From the NCBI RefSeq assembly GCF_900105625.1, contig NZ_FNSD01000001.1:3224001-3288000 (forward strand): 64,000 nucleotides of DNA, in the 5' to 3' direction. The DNA comes from Terriglobus roseus. GTDB lineage: Bacteria; Acidobacteriota; Terriglobia; Terriglobales; Acidobacteriaceae. Positions within the stretch are counted from its first letter, which is position 1; each line of letters begins with the position of its first letter. A program made the position numbers and the translations under genes. A model generated the notes under the pieces. It ran no database searches. It was not told where the DNA came from and saw only the letters and a list, made by a program, of their open reading frames with translations. This document shows, piece by piece, positions 18,595 to 27,448 of the stretch.

Positions 18595-20067
18595 TTAACG
18601 ACGACTGCGGCGGAACCGCAGCAACCAAAGTACAAGACCGGAGGCAATCAATACACCTGCAATTGTCAGGGCTTGCCCAGTAAGTACATAGCGATGATGC
18701 AGATCACCCTGCTGCCAGGCGGTCTGCGACCGGATCAGATCATCACGCAGACCAGGAACCGTGATCGCGTTCATGTCCGTCGTTGGCAACGATCCGAAGA
18801 TGCGCTCGAATGCAGGCGGAGCTCCGCCAGTGTCTTTCGGCACTGCTTCCATCAGCTTCGTGATCTCATCATCCGGCTGATCGCGGAAGAGTTCTGTCTT
18901 CGCCGTGTTAGGGAAGAGCGTCGTTCTGCCGGTCATGCGCTGCTCAATTGCGCCGACTACGTCCTGGCAGACGCCCAGCGTGTAGTAGCCGCCAAACGGC
19001 AACTGCGGATGCGCCGCATGCAGGTACGCATACGCACGCAACATCTGTCCGGTCAGGCGTGTGACTTCGATGGCATCTGCGCCGATGTATTCATGCGCAT
19101 GCCGTCCCATCACCCACGGCTGATTCAGCTGGTCGTTCGTACGAAACTCCGCGCGTCCGTCGATGCCAAAGTAGAACGTGATGTCTGCATTGATCTTCGG
19201 TCCCCGTATAAACCACTCGTACTCCGCATGCGCAACTGGTACCAGCAGCCGATGCGAGCGCTGCCACCAGTGATCGGTTGACACGGAGATCTGGCTGTCC
19301 AGAAAGAACGGCATCTCGACATCCTCGCCGTTGTAGTGGAAGTGTCCGAAGTTGGCGAAGTAACGCGCGTCCGCAACGGTGACTTCATGGCCGGTCTCGA
19401 CTAATGCCTGTACGAGCTGCTGTGGAGTTGTCACGGTCTGTCCACTGATGCTGGCAGCGAACGGAGCGGTGGATTGGTAGCCGTTGAGCGACAGCCGATT
19501 CATCACCTCGGCGAGCCGAGCGCTCTCCGCATGCATCGGAGCGATCTTCGGATCAGCACCATCGCCGTTCGTGACGGAGTCAGTCAGCTTCGTGACAAGA
19601 CCCTTGTCCGAGAAGCCAGGACGATCGCTCGGCGTGTCGAGCGAGGCGGTCATCGCCTTATCCAGCGTGTAGGGTCCAATCTGAACACGATCGCTCGCGG
19701 CGACGGCATCCTTGCTCTTGGACATCAGGCTTTCGCCGATGTGCACAGTCTGCGTGACGCGATGGATCGTCCAGCCTGGGAAGCGGTCAAGCCCGCTCCA
19801 GTCCTTGCCAAGCACGAGTTTCCGGAAGGTGTCGAAGAGCTCCGGTGTCAGGAACGCACCGTTCTTCTCGCCCTTGTTGATGAAGCTCAGCAGCTGATCG
19901 GTGAAGCCAGGCTGAGCAGAAAGCTCACGCATCATCTGCGACAGCATCACCGTATTCGGCGGCACTGCCGACGAATCGCTTGCGATGGAGCGCTCCACAC
20001 CAGCGCGGCTCGCGCATCCAGCGAGCAGCAACAGGGAAGAGAGACGAAGGTAAGACAATGCACGCAT
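18595..20067 (-). CDS. Large lipoprotein with C-terminal membrane helix, unknown function
   Basis: 490 residues from ATG 20067. The signal peptide ends in the lipobox LLAGC (Cys18). A single hydrophobic helix near the end (ALTIAGVLIASGLVLWLL) is followed by a basic tail RFRRSRR, so the protein could be anchored at both ends, with the middle in the periplasm. The middle has no motif I recognise; it reads as a soluble alpha/beta protein with phrases such as WWQRSHRLLVPVAHAEYEW and FFGIDGRAEFRTNDQ. Orphan between the DUF6496 gene and gatB. Function is unknown. Confidence 0.8.
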   Translation of the reverse strand: MRALSYLRLSSLLLLAGCASRAGVERSIASDSSAVPPNTVMLSQMMRELSAQPGFTDQLLSFINKGEKNGAFLTPELFDTFRKLVLGKDWSGLDRFPGWTIHRVTQTVHIGESLMSKSKDAVAASDRVQIGPYTLDKAMTASLDTPSDRPGFSDKGLVTKLTDSVTNGDGADPKIAPMHAESARLAEVMNRLSLNGYQSTAPFAASISGQTVTTPQQLVQALVETGHEVTVADARYFANFGHFHYNGEDVEMPFFLDSQISVSTDHWWQRSHRLLVPVAHAEYEWFIRGPKINADITFYFGIDGRAEFRTNDQLNQPWVMGRHAHEYIGADAIEVTRLTGQMLRAYAYLHAAHPQLPFGGYYTLGVCQDVVGAIEQRMTGRTTLFPNTAKTELFRDQPDDEITKLMEAVPKDTGGAPPAFERIFGSLPTTDMNAITVPGLRDDLIRSQTAWQQGDLHHRYVLTGQALTIAGVLIASGLVLWLLRFRRSRR

Positions 20068-20128
20068 GCAACATCTACGATGCAGCATTGCATCGTGATG
20101 GCGATACACAATGCACCACAAAACACAC

Positions 20129-20160
20129 GAGGCGCAGGGATTACTCGTTGCGCCTCTTTG
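20129..20160 (-). terminator. Hairpin terminator downstream of gatB
   Basis: GAGGCGCA (20129-20136) and TGCGCCTC (20149-20156) form a stem with a 12-base loop, between the end of gatB and the start of the lipoprotein gene. On the minus strand it is followed by GTGTGTTTTG, a modest T-rich tail. Confidence 0.6.
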
Positions 20161-20180
20161 TTTCCGAGCCTTCGCAGGGC

Positions 20181-21662
20181 TTATGCGGCGTTGAGCTTCT
20201 TCATGACGAGCTCGTTCAGCAACGCAGGATTCGCCTGTCCCTTCGACAGCCGCATCACTTGGCCGACGAAGAACGCAGACACTGTCGTCTTGCCGCCTTT
20301 GAACTGCTCCACCTGCTTCGGATTTGCGGCGATGACCTCATCGATCATCTTCTCGATCGCGCCGGTATCACTGATCTGTTCCGGCTTCTCGCGGTCATAG
20401 ACCACGCCGAAGTCCTCGCTCTTCTCGAACGCAATGTCGAACAGGCCCTTCAACTGCTTGCTGGAAAGCTTGCCCTCTTCGACAAGGTCCGCAGCCTGCA
20501 CAATGCCCTGCATCGAAACGGGCGATTGCGAGAGCTCTAGTCCTGCAGCGTTCAAGCGTCCGACGAGTTCACCGAGGATCAGGTTGGCAACACGCTTGGG
20601 ACTCTTCGCAGTCTTTGCTGCAGCCTCAAACGAATCTGCGAAGGCGCGCGTGTTCGCGAAGGTTGCCGCATCTTGCGCGGTCAGATCGTAATCCGCGATC
20701 ATGCGCGCGCGACGCGCTTCCGGCAGCTCCGGTAGATCGGCAAGGATCGTCTGCATCCATGCGTTATCGACGTGCAGCGCAGGCAGGTCCGGCTCAGGGA
20801 AGTAGCGATAGTCATGCGCGGCTTCCTTGCTGCGCATGCTGTACGTGCGGCCCTCGGCCGAGTTGTAGAGCCGCGACTCCTGGATAACGCGCGCGCCGCT
20901 TTCCACGACTTCGATCTGCCGTTCGATCTCGAAGTGGATTGCTTCGCGAATGAAGCGGAAGCTGTTGACGTTCTTGACTTCGGCTTTGGTGCCGTATTCG
21001 GCCGCACCCTTCAGCATCACGGACACGTTGGCATCGCAACGCAGCGATCCTTCTTCCATGTTGCAGTCGCTGACGCCGGTGTAGAGAAGGATCTCCTTCA
21101 GCTTTGTCAGGTACTCATAAGCTTCTTCCGGCGTCCGCAAATCAGGCTCACTGACGATCTCAACCAGCGGGGTCCCGCAACGATTCAGGTCGATGTAAGT
21201 GCTGCGAGCGGAGTCGGCGAAGCCGTCGTGAATGCTCTTGCCGGCGTCCTCTTCCATGTGAAGGCGCGTAATGCCGATGCGGCGCGTGCCGCCTTTGCCG
21301 TCGCTCACGTCCATCCAGCCGTTCTCCGCCAGCGGCTTGTCAAACTGCGAGATCTGATAGCCCTTCGGCGAGTCGGGATAGAAGTAATTCTTACGCGCGA
21401 AGATGCTCTCCTCGTTGATGGTCAGGTTCAGCGCCTTCGAGGCGAGCACGGCAAACTCAACCGCCTGGCGATTCAGGACTGGCAGCGCGCCCGGCAGACC
21501 GAGGCAGACAGGGCATACGTGCGTGTTTGGCTCACCACCGTAGCGGTTGATGCAGCCACAAAACGCCTTGGTCTGCGTCAGCAACTGCACGTGAACCTCA
21601 AGCCCGATCACGGGCTGGTACTTCGCGAGAACATCCGGAGAAAGTGCGGCGGCAAGAGACAT
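20181..21662 (-). CDS. gatB: Asp/Glu-tRNA amidotransferase subunit B
   Basis: 493 residues from ATG 21662, preceded by AGAGGTGAT. GatB with GatA and GatC converts Glu-tRNA(Gln) or Asp-tRNA(Asn) to the amide form. Signatures: QPVIGLEVHVQLLT at the start, CPVCLGLPGALPVLN, YFYPDSPKGYQISQFD, RCDANVS (tRNA-binding cradle) and a C-terminal YqeY-like helical tail (about 350-493). Typical Cys zinc ligands are present in CGCINRYGGEPNTHVCPVC. Divergent from mfd with 95 bases between. gatA and gatC are not in this window. Confidence 0.95.
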   Translation of the reverse strand: MSLAAALSPDVLAKYQPVIGLEVHVQLLTQTKAFCGCINRYGGEPNTHVCPVCLGLPGALPVLNRQAVEFAVLASKALNLTINEESIFARKNYFYPDSPKGYQISQFDKPLAENGWMDVSDGKGGTRRIGITRLHMEEDAGKSIHDGFADSARSTYIDLNRCGTPLVEIVSEPDLRTPEEAYEYLTKLKEILLYTGVSDCNMEEGSLRCDANVSVMLKGAAEYGTKAEVKNVNSFRFIREAIHFEIERQIEVVESGARVIQESRLYNSAEGRTYSMRSKEAAHDYRYFPEPDLPALHVDNAWMQTILADLPELPEARRARMIADYDLTAQDAATFANTRAFADSFEAAAKTAKSPKRVANLILGELVGRLNAAGLELSQSPVSMQGIVQAADLVEEGKLSSKQLKGLFDIAFEKSEDFGVVYDREKPEQISDTGAIEKMIDEVIAANPKQVEQFKGGKTTVSAFFVGQVMRLSKGQANPALLNELVMKKLNAA

Positions 21663-21757
21663 ATCACCTCTGATTCTAGCGAAGCGCACCCGAGAACTGC
21701 GAGATTACTTGGAGTCCTTAGGCACCGCCTTTCGTCGCCCGGCTAAACTGTAGCTAG

Positions 21758-24700
21758 ATGATTCTGCCGTTTGTCCGCGAGATGATCGCGGACCTGGAAC
21801 ACACTGACGCCTTTGAACGAGTCCGCCGTCACCTGAGCGCGGGCAGTGGGCGCCGACGTGTGTCCGGACTCACTACCACCGCGCGTGCGATTTACCTGCC
21901 GCTGATGGTCCGCGCCAGTAACGCGCCGGCGCTCATTTTGGTTAGCGACAACAAGGCTGCAGAAGCTCTACATGCGCTGCTGAACGCTACGTGCGACCTG
22001 ACCGGAACGCTGAAGTGCGAAGAGGTGCTGCGGCTGCCCGCGCACGATGTGTTGCCCTTTGAGAATCTGTCGCCGCACGCCGAGATCCAGGAGCAGCGTG
22101 CCGCAACTCTGTGGAAGATCTGCAGCGGCGCCGCCCGGATTGTCATCGTCCCCCTCGAATCGGCGTGCATGCGGCTCTTCAGCCGCGATTACTATGCCGC
22201 ACTGGCGCTTGAACTGAAGCGCGGCGAAGAGTACGACACAGCGATGCTTTTGGAGCACCTGCTGACTGTCGGCTATACGCGTGTCGACGTGGTGGAGATG
22301 CCCGGCCAGGTTACGCTGCGAGGCGGCATCATGGATGTCTATTCGCCGGAGATGGACCGGCCAGTGCGGATCGACTTCTTCGGCGACGAGATCGAGAGCA
22401 TGCGCAAGTTCGACCCGGAGACACAGCGTTCGTCTTCACCTGTCGACGAAATTGTCCTGCTGCCTCTCACGGAGACACCGGTCACCGAAAAGCTGCTTGG
22501 CGCCGTACATGCGCGTCTAGTGCGCGGTGGCACTGCCGGCGCTGGTCTTGAGGGCGGCGAGGAGCCGCGTGAATTGCAAACAAGCGTTGGCGAAGTCTCG
22601 GTGTTCCCAGGTTGGGAGTTCTTCGCGCCCGTCGCGGGCGCTCACGGCACGGTGCTGGATCTGCTGGGTCCGAAGACGCGTGTGTATGTAGAAGAACCCG
22701 CCATGGTGAAGAATCAGGGCGAGCGTTGGTGGAACAAGGTTGAACAGCGGCACGATCGTAGCGGTATCGGTTCGCTGGTCAAGCCGGACGATGTCTACCT
22801 TTCGCCGTGGGATTTCGCTGATCGCGTGCGCATGTACCCCGGTATCGAGCTCGACCAGCTTGGCGCGGTGGATGTTCTCGATGCGGAGGCTTCATCGCAG
22901 AGCGAAATCGAGTTTGCGACACGGCCAACGATGCGTTTCCACGGCTCGATCCCACAGTTCACGGAGCATCTGAAGACGCTCCAAAGTCAGGATGCGCGCG
23001 TCCTCATCGCGGCCCATAATCAAGGCGAAGTTGAGCGCCTCGCTGGGCTGCTGCAGGAATATGGCGTTGCCTACCGTATTGGCAGCCGCGTGCAGCAGGC
23101 AAGTGGCTCAGCAACCGTCTACGACGAGAGCAGCTACCTGACCGGCGACATTCGCACGCCGGTCATCGTTCGTACCGCGCTTGCGAGCGGTGTGCAATTC
23201 CTCGATCTCGACAAGGCAACGGCTCGGCAGTTCATCATCGTTGGCGCGCAGGACCTGAACGACGAGGCGGATGTTACCGCGCGGCCTGTGCAACGCAAGT
23301 CGAAGACATCGGCTTTCATCAGTGACTTCCGTGATCTGACAGTTGGTGACTTTGTCGTGCACGTCGAGCACGGCATCGCGAAGTACATGGGTCTGCGCAC
23401 CATCGATCAGGACGGCACTCCGCTGGAATTGATGATCTTGGAGTTCGCGGAGCAAGCGAAGCTGTATGTGCCGCTAACGCGACTCGATCTCATTCAGAAG
23501 TACCGCAGCAGCGAGTCTGGTCCAGCACCCGAGCTCAACAAGATGGGCGGGGCTGCGTGGGCAAAGACAAAGGCTCGGGTCAAGAAGGCCATGCAGGACA
23601 TGACCGGCGAGTTGCTGAAGCTGTATGCGCAGCGGCAGGCAGCCCTCGGTTACGCGTTCACGCCGGACTCGCAGATGATGCGCGAATTCGAGGATGCGTT
23701 CGACTACAGCGAGACGGACGACCAGCTCGCAGCCATCGCAGACATCAAGCGTGACATGGAGTCCACGCAGCCCATGGATCGCCTGCTGTGCGGCGACGTG
23801 GGGTACGGCAAGACGGAAGTTGCGATGCGCGCGGCGTTGAAGGCCGTGCAGGATTCGAAGCAGGTCGCAGTATTGACTCCAACGACCGTACTCAGCTTCC
23901 AGCACTTCCAGTCGTTTAAGAAGCGCTTCGCGCGCTTCCCGGTGAACGTTGAGATGATCTCAAGCTTCCGCACCGCGAAGGAGCAGAAGAAGATCCTTGA
24001 AGACACCGCCGCTGGCAAGGTGGACATCCTCATCGGAACGCATCGCTTGCTGTCTAAGGACCTCGTCTTTCAGGATCTTGGTCTTCTCGTCGTTGACGAA
24101 GAGCAGCGTTTTGGTGTGCGACACAAAGAGCGGTTGAAGCAGATGCGAGCACACATCGATGTGCTGGCGATGTCTGCTACGCCAATCCCACGCACATTGC
24201 ACATGAGCTTGCTGGGCCTGCGGGACATGAGCGTCATCGAGACGCCGCCAAAAGACCGTATGGCAATCCAGACGATCGTCGCTAAGTTCGATGAGAAGCT
24301 GCTGCGCACCGCAATCGAAGTCGAGCTGGAGCGCAACGGTCAAATCTACTTCGTGCACAACCGTGTTGAGACGATCTATGAGCTTGCCTCGAAGATCCGC
24401 GAGCTGGTGCCGCAGGCGCGCACCATCGTCGCGCATGGTCAGATGGGTGAGGGCGAGTTGGAGAAGGCGATGCTCGCATTCATGGACGGCGAGTACGACG
24501 TGCTCTGCGCGACCAGCATCATTGAGAACGGCTTGGACATCTCGCGCGCGAACACCATCATCATCAACCGCGCAGACCGTCACGGCCTCAGTGAGCTTTA
24601 CCAGCTTCGGGGCCGCGTCGGTCGAAGCGATCGCCGCGCTTATGCATACCTTCTAATTCCACCCGAGAACGAACTGACTGAAATTGCACGCAGGCGTCTC

Positions 24701-25384
24701 GCAGCGTTGAAGGAGTTCAGCGATCTCGGCGCGGGCTTTAAAATCGCAGCGCTCGATCTTGAACTTCGCGGCGCGGGTAACATGCTTGGCGGCGAGCAGA
24801 GCGGCCACATCGAGGCCATTGGCTTCGAGATGTACACGTCGATGCTCCAGGAGGCCGTCGCCAAGATCAAGGGCGAAGGGCAAGAAGAGCGTCCCGGCGT
24901 TGTGCTCAATCTGGGCATCTCGCTGCGGATCGATGCGACATATATTTCGGAAGAGAATCAGCGCCTACGCATGTATAAGCGCATCGCCGGCGCAACCGAT
25001 ACGGGCGTGCTCGCGGATGTCCGCGCAGAGATGATTGATCGCTACGGCGAACTGCCGGAGAGCGTCGTGAACCTACTCGCTGCCGCGGAAGTGCGCCTGC
25101 AGTGCGAGCGAATCTGCATCGCGCAGTTGGACCGTAAGCGCGTCCAGCTCGAGGAGAATAGGCAGAAGGTCTTCCGCGAAATGCTGATTCTCAAGTTCGA
25201 TCAGAAGGCGAAGATCGATCCCGGCATGTTGATGAAGCTCGTCTCGCGCAACACCAAGAAGGGCGCGCAGTTCACGCCTCAGGGTGTGCTTCGTTGGCCG
25301 CTGTCGTCGGCCCAGTCTGCTGATGTCATCGCAGAAACGAAGGCGCTGCTGGAACAGCTTGATCTAGCGCCTGCGGCTGTGTAG
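21758..25384 (+). CDS. mfd: Transcription-repair coupling factor
   Basis: 1208 residues, normal length. Mfd removes RNA polymerase stalled at lesions and recruits UvrA. Domains in order: UvrB-like domain (about 20-330), RNA-polymerase-interacting CarD-like domain (DFVVHVEHGIAKYMGLR near 530), superfamily 2 translocase with Walker A LLCGDVGYGKTEVAMRA (about 676), DEEQRFG box (about 780), SATPIPRTLHMSLLGLRDMS, and helicase-C with HNRVETIYELA and the TRG-like RADRHGLSELYQLRGRVGRS, then the C-terminal TRCF domain. Starts at ATG 21758. A small VTR-like spacer in the N-terminal half (GGTAGAGLEGGEEP) is lineage-specific. Confidence 0.96.
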   Translation: MILPFVREMIADLEHTDAFERVRRHLSAGSGRRRVSGLTTTARAIYLPLMVRASNAPALILVSDNKAAEALHALLNATCDLTGTLKCEEVLRLPAHDVLPFENLSPHAEIQEQRAATLWKICSGAARIVIVPLESACMRLFSRDYYAALALELKRGEEYDTAMLLEHLLTVGYTRVDVVEMPGQVTLRGGIMDVYSPEMDRPVRIDFFGDEIESMRKFDPETQRSSSPVDEIVLLPLTETPVTEKLLGAVHARLVRGGTAGAGLEGGEEPRELQTSVGEVSVFPGWEFFAPVAGAHGTVLDLLGPKTRVYVEEPAMVKNQGERWWNKVEQRHDRSGIGSLVKPDDVYLSPWDFADRVRMYPGIELDQLGAVDVLDAEASSQSEIEFATRPTMRFHGSIPQFTEHLKTLQSQDARVLIAAHNQGEVERLAGLLQEYGVAYRIGSRVQQASGSATVYDESSYLTGDIRTPVIVRTALASGVQFLDLDKATARQFIIVGAQDLNDEADVTARPVQRKSKTSAFISDFRDLTVGDFVVHVEHGIAKYMGLRTIDQDGTPLELMILEFAEQAKLYVPLTRLDLIQKYRSSESGPAPELNKMGGAAWAKTKARVKKAMQDMTGELLKLYAQRQAALGYAFTPDSQMMREFEDAFDYSETDDQLAAIADIKRDMESTQPMDRLLCGDVGYGKTEVAMRAALKAVQDSKQVAVLTPTTVLSFQHFQSFKKRFARFPVNVEMISSFRTAKEQKKILEDTAAGKVDILIGTHRLLSKDLVFQDLGLLVVDEEQRFGVRHKERLKQMRAHIDVLAMSATPIPRTLHMSLLGLRDMSVIETPPKDRMAIQTIVAKFDEKLLRTAIEVELERNGQIYFVHNRVETIYELASKIRELVPQARTIVAHGQMGEGELEKAMLAFMDGEYDVLCATSIIENGLDISRANTIIINRADRHGLSELYQLRGRVGRSDRRAYAYLLIPPENELTEIARRRLAALKEFSDLGAGFKIAALDLELRGAGNMLGGEQSGHIEAIGFEMYTSMLQEAVAKIKGEGQEERPGVVLNLGISLRIDATYISEENQRLRMYKRIAGATDTGVLADVRAEMIDRYGELPESVVNLLAAAEVRLQCERICIAQLDRKRVQLEENRQKVFREMLILKFDQKAKIDPGMLMKLVSRNTKKGAQFTPQGVLRWPLSSAQSADVIAETKALLEQLDLAPAAV

Positions 25385-25437
25385 TCTCGCGGCATCCACA
25401 ACATTCGCAAGAACGACCGTGTGATCAAGGTCAAACT

Positions 25438-26553
25438 GTGACGAAATCTGCTTCTGCGCCTGCTGAGCTCAAGATTCTACCGCTTACCTCGGTGCGATTC
25501 TTTGCTGCTATCTTTGTCGTCTTCTATCACGGTTGGCCAACCATACATTCCCATCGGAACCATGATGATCTTGTCTTCAGGTTCATTGGTTTGGGGTATG
25601 TAAGTGTCAGCTTTTTCTTTATGCTTTCAGGCTTTATCCTGGCTATCGTCTATCTGGGCTCGGGCAAGCCAGTCCAGCTTAGACGCTTCTTCGTCAGCCG
25701 CTTCGCCCGCATTTATCCACTCTATGTTGCAACTCTGCTTTTGGATCTGCCTCACTTTCTTCACACGTACCGTCCCATCAGTGCTGGCTCGTTCCGTGCC
25801 GTCGGCATTGTTCTGGCCAGCTTTGGTCTTGTACAGTCGTTTTCTCCCGCATTGATGGGTCTGAATATCCCTAGCTGGTCTCTCTCCGCAGAGGCCTTTT
25901 TCTATCTGTTCTTCCCATTTATCGGGCCTTTCTTAGGGGAATTGCGCTTACGCACATCGCTTTTTTTAAGTCTGCTGATCTATGTTTTCGGCACATGGAT
26001 TGTGCATTCTGTTGGTGGTTCCGGTCAGACTTATTCTCCCTTCCCCCACTTTTACGTGTTTCTGCTTGGTATAAACCTTGCTAGGCCATTCCGTTGGTTG
26101 ACGGAAGATCTTGAACGGAGGCGGATGCTGGAGCGGAGCGCGCCGTACATGCTCATCTTCAGTCTTGGTGCCTTTCTTGCGATTCCAATACTTCGGCTTC
26201 CGATCTCTGAAAACAGCTTGCAGCATGGTCTTCTGGCTCCGCTTTTCGCGATTGTCATCGTGGCACTGGCCAGCGGGAATCGTCTCATCAAGTTTTTGCT
26301 TTCGCCGAAATGGCTCGTGTTATTAGGCGAAGCGAGTTTCGCGCTTTATTTGATCCACATGCCGATTGCGACCATGCTCAGGCGTCCTTTACAGCGCTAT
26401 GGCAACCCTGCATTCTGTGTCTATGTATGCCTGGTGGTTGGAATCAGCGTACTCAGCCTTCTCTACTTTGAGACGCCCTGCCGTCTCTGGATACTTACAA
26501 AGGAGAAGGTCCGTACCCGCGAGACAGAAGCCACCAGTGTCTTAATGCAATAG
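25438..26553 (+). CDS. Acyltransferase 3 family integral membrane protein
   Basis: 371 residues from GTG 25438 with AAGG eight bases upstream. About ten membrane helices. The family motif LTSVRFFAAIFVVFYHGWP carries the catalytic-type His31, and FFMLSGFILAIVYLG with RRFFVSRFARIYPLY is the conserved acyltransferase-3 loop (R/K-x10-R). NIPSWSLSAEAFFYLFFP is also typical. Such enzymes O-acylate surface sugars. The gene is visibly more AT-rich than its neighbours (long T-runs), suggesting transfer from elsewhere. It stands alone between mfd and a YdeI-like gene. Confidence 0.88.
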   Translation: MTKSASAPAELKILPLTSVRFFAAIFVVFYHGWPTIHSHRNHDDLVFRFIGLGYVSVSFFFMLSGFILAIVYLGSGKPVQLRRFFVSRFARIYPLYVATLLLDLPHFLHTYRPISAGSFRAVGIVLASFGLVQSFSPALMGLNIPSWSLSAEAFFYLFFPFIGPFLGELRLRTSLFLSLLIYVFGTWIVHSVGGSGQTYSPFPHFYVFLLGINLARPFRWLTEDLERRRMLERSAPYMLIFSLGAFLAIPILRLPISENSLQHGLLAPLFAIVIVALASGNRLIKFLLSPKWLVLLGEASFALYLIHMPIATMLRRPLQRYGNPAFCVYVCLVVGISVLSLLYFETPCRLWILTKEKVRTRETEATSVLMQ

Positions 26554-26742
26554 CTCTCTCACGACACTTCAGGGCAAGACGAGCGGGTGATCGTAGGGCG
26601 TGCTGAAGTATGTCACGCTTTAAGTTTTCCTTGCCACACTGCTCCGGAAGTAATGAAATGGTTTGATCGGACTCCAGCGCTTGTAACGTCTCGCCTGTCA
26701 TGCAAATTGCGGTTTGAGCCTGAATGTTTATCGGGTGTCGAT

Positions 26743-27405
26743 ATGAAGAAAAACTTCCAAGCCGCAATTGAAAAAGGGACAGGGGGGCTTGGCTGGACGA
26801 TCGCGCAAATCCCGTTCGATCCCCTAGTGGACTGGACTGATCGAATCCGTCTGCGTGTGAAGGGAACGATTAATGGGTTCTCTTTTCGCACTTCGTTGTT
26901 TCCGCTTGCGGGCGAAGCGGGCAAGTATTTCCTGTTGGTGAATCGCGAGATGCAGACCGGCGGTCGAGTCGGGCCCGGGCACGTTGCGCAATTCGTGTTG
27001 GAGGCCGATCTTGATCCACGTCCGGCTGAAGTGCCGGAGGAACTTGATGCGTTGCTTGATGAAGAGAATGGGTTGCGCGCTTGGTACGACTCTCTCTCGG
27101 AGTACACGCGGCGCGAGATCGGCAAGTGGATCTGCGATGTGAAGAGCGATGAAGCACGCATGCGTCGTGCGCAGACGATGACCGAACGTCTCTTCGGAAC
27201 CATGGAAGCCGAAGCCGAATTGCCACCTGCGATTCGCAAGGCGCTGGATGCCAGGCCGAAGGCGAACTCCGGATGGCAGACGATGACCCCGACGCAGCGA
27301 CGCATGGAGTTGTTCGCCGTCTCCGCGTACCAATCGCCTGAGTCGCGCGCTAAGCGCATCGACAAGCTGTGCGATGCCGCGGTCAAGCACGCCGGGAAGA
27401 AATAG
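26743..27405 (+). CDS. YdeI/OmpD-associated family protein with DUF1905
   Basis: 220 residues from ATG 26743; an open frame to 26587 has no family resemblance. The N-terminal half is a DUF1905 beta-barrel-like domain (WTDRIRLRVKGTINGFSFRTS, cite RIRLRVKGTINGF near 32). The C-terminal half is a bacteriocin-protection YdeI/OmdA domain (YTRREIGKWICDVKSDEAR and RMELFAVSAYQSPESRAKRI). The function is poorly known: YdeI has been linked to resistance to cationic peptides. The ribosome site is weak (GGGTG). Confidence 0.85.
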   Translation: MKKNFQAAIEKGTGGLGWTIAQIPFDPLVDWTDRIRLRVKGTINGFSFRTSLFPLAGEAGKYFLLVNREMQTGGRVGPGHVAQFVLEADLDPRPAEVPEELDALLDEENGLRAWYDSLSEYTRREIGKWICDVKSDEARMRRAQTMTERLFGTMEAEAELPPAIRKALDARPKANSGWQTMTPTQRRMELFAVSAYQSPESRAKRIDKLCDAAVKHAGKK

Positions 27406-27448
27406 CCGCGCTTCATCGGCTCTTGCGAGACGTGCTCGCCGCGATAAG

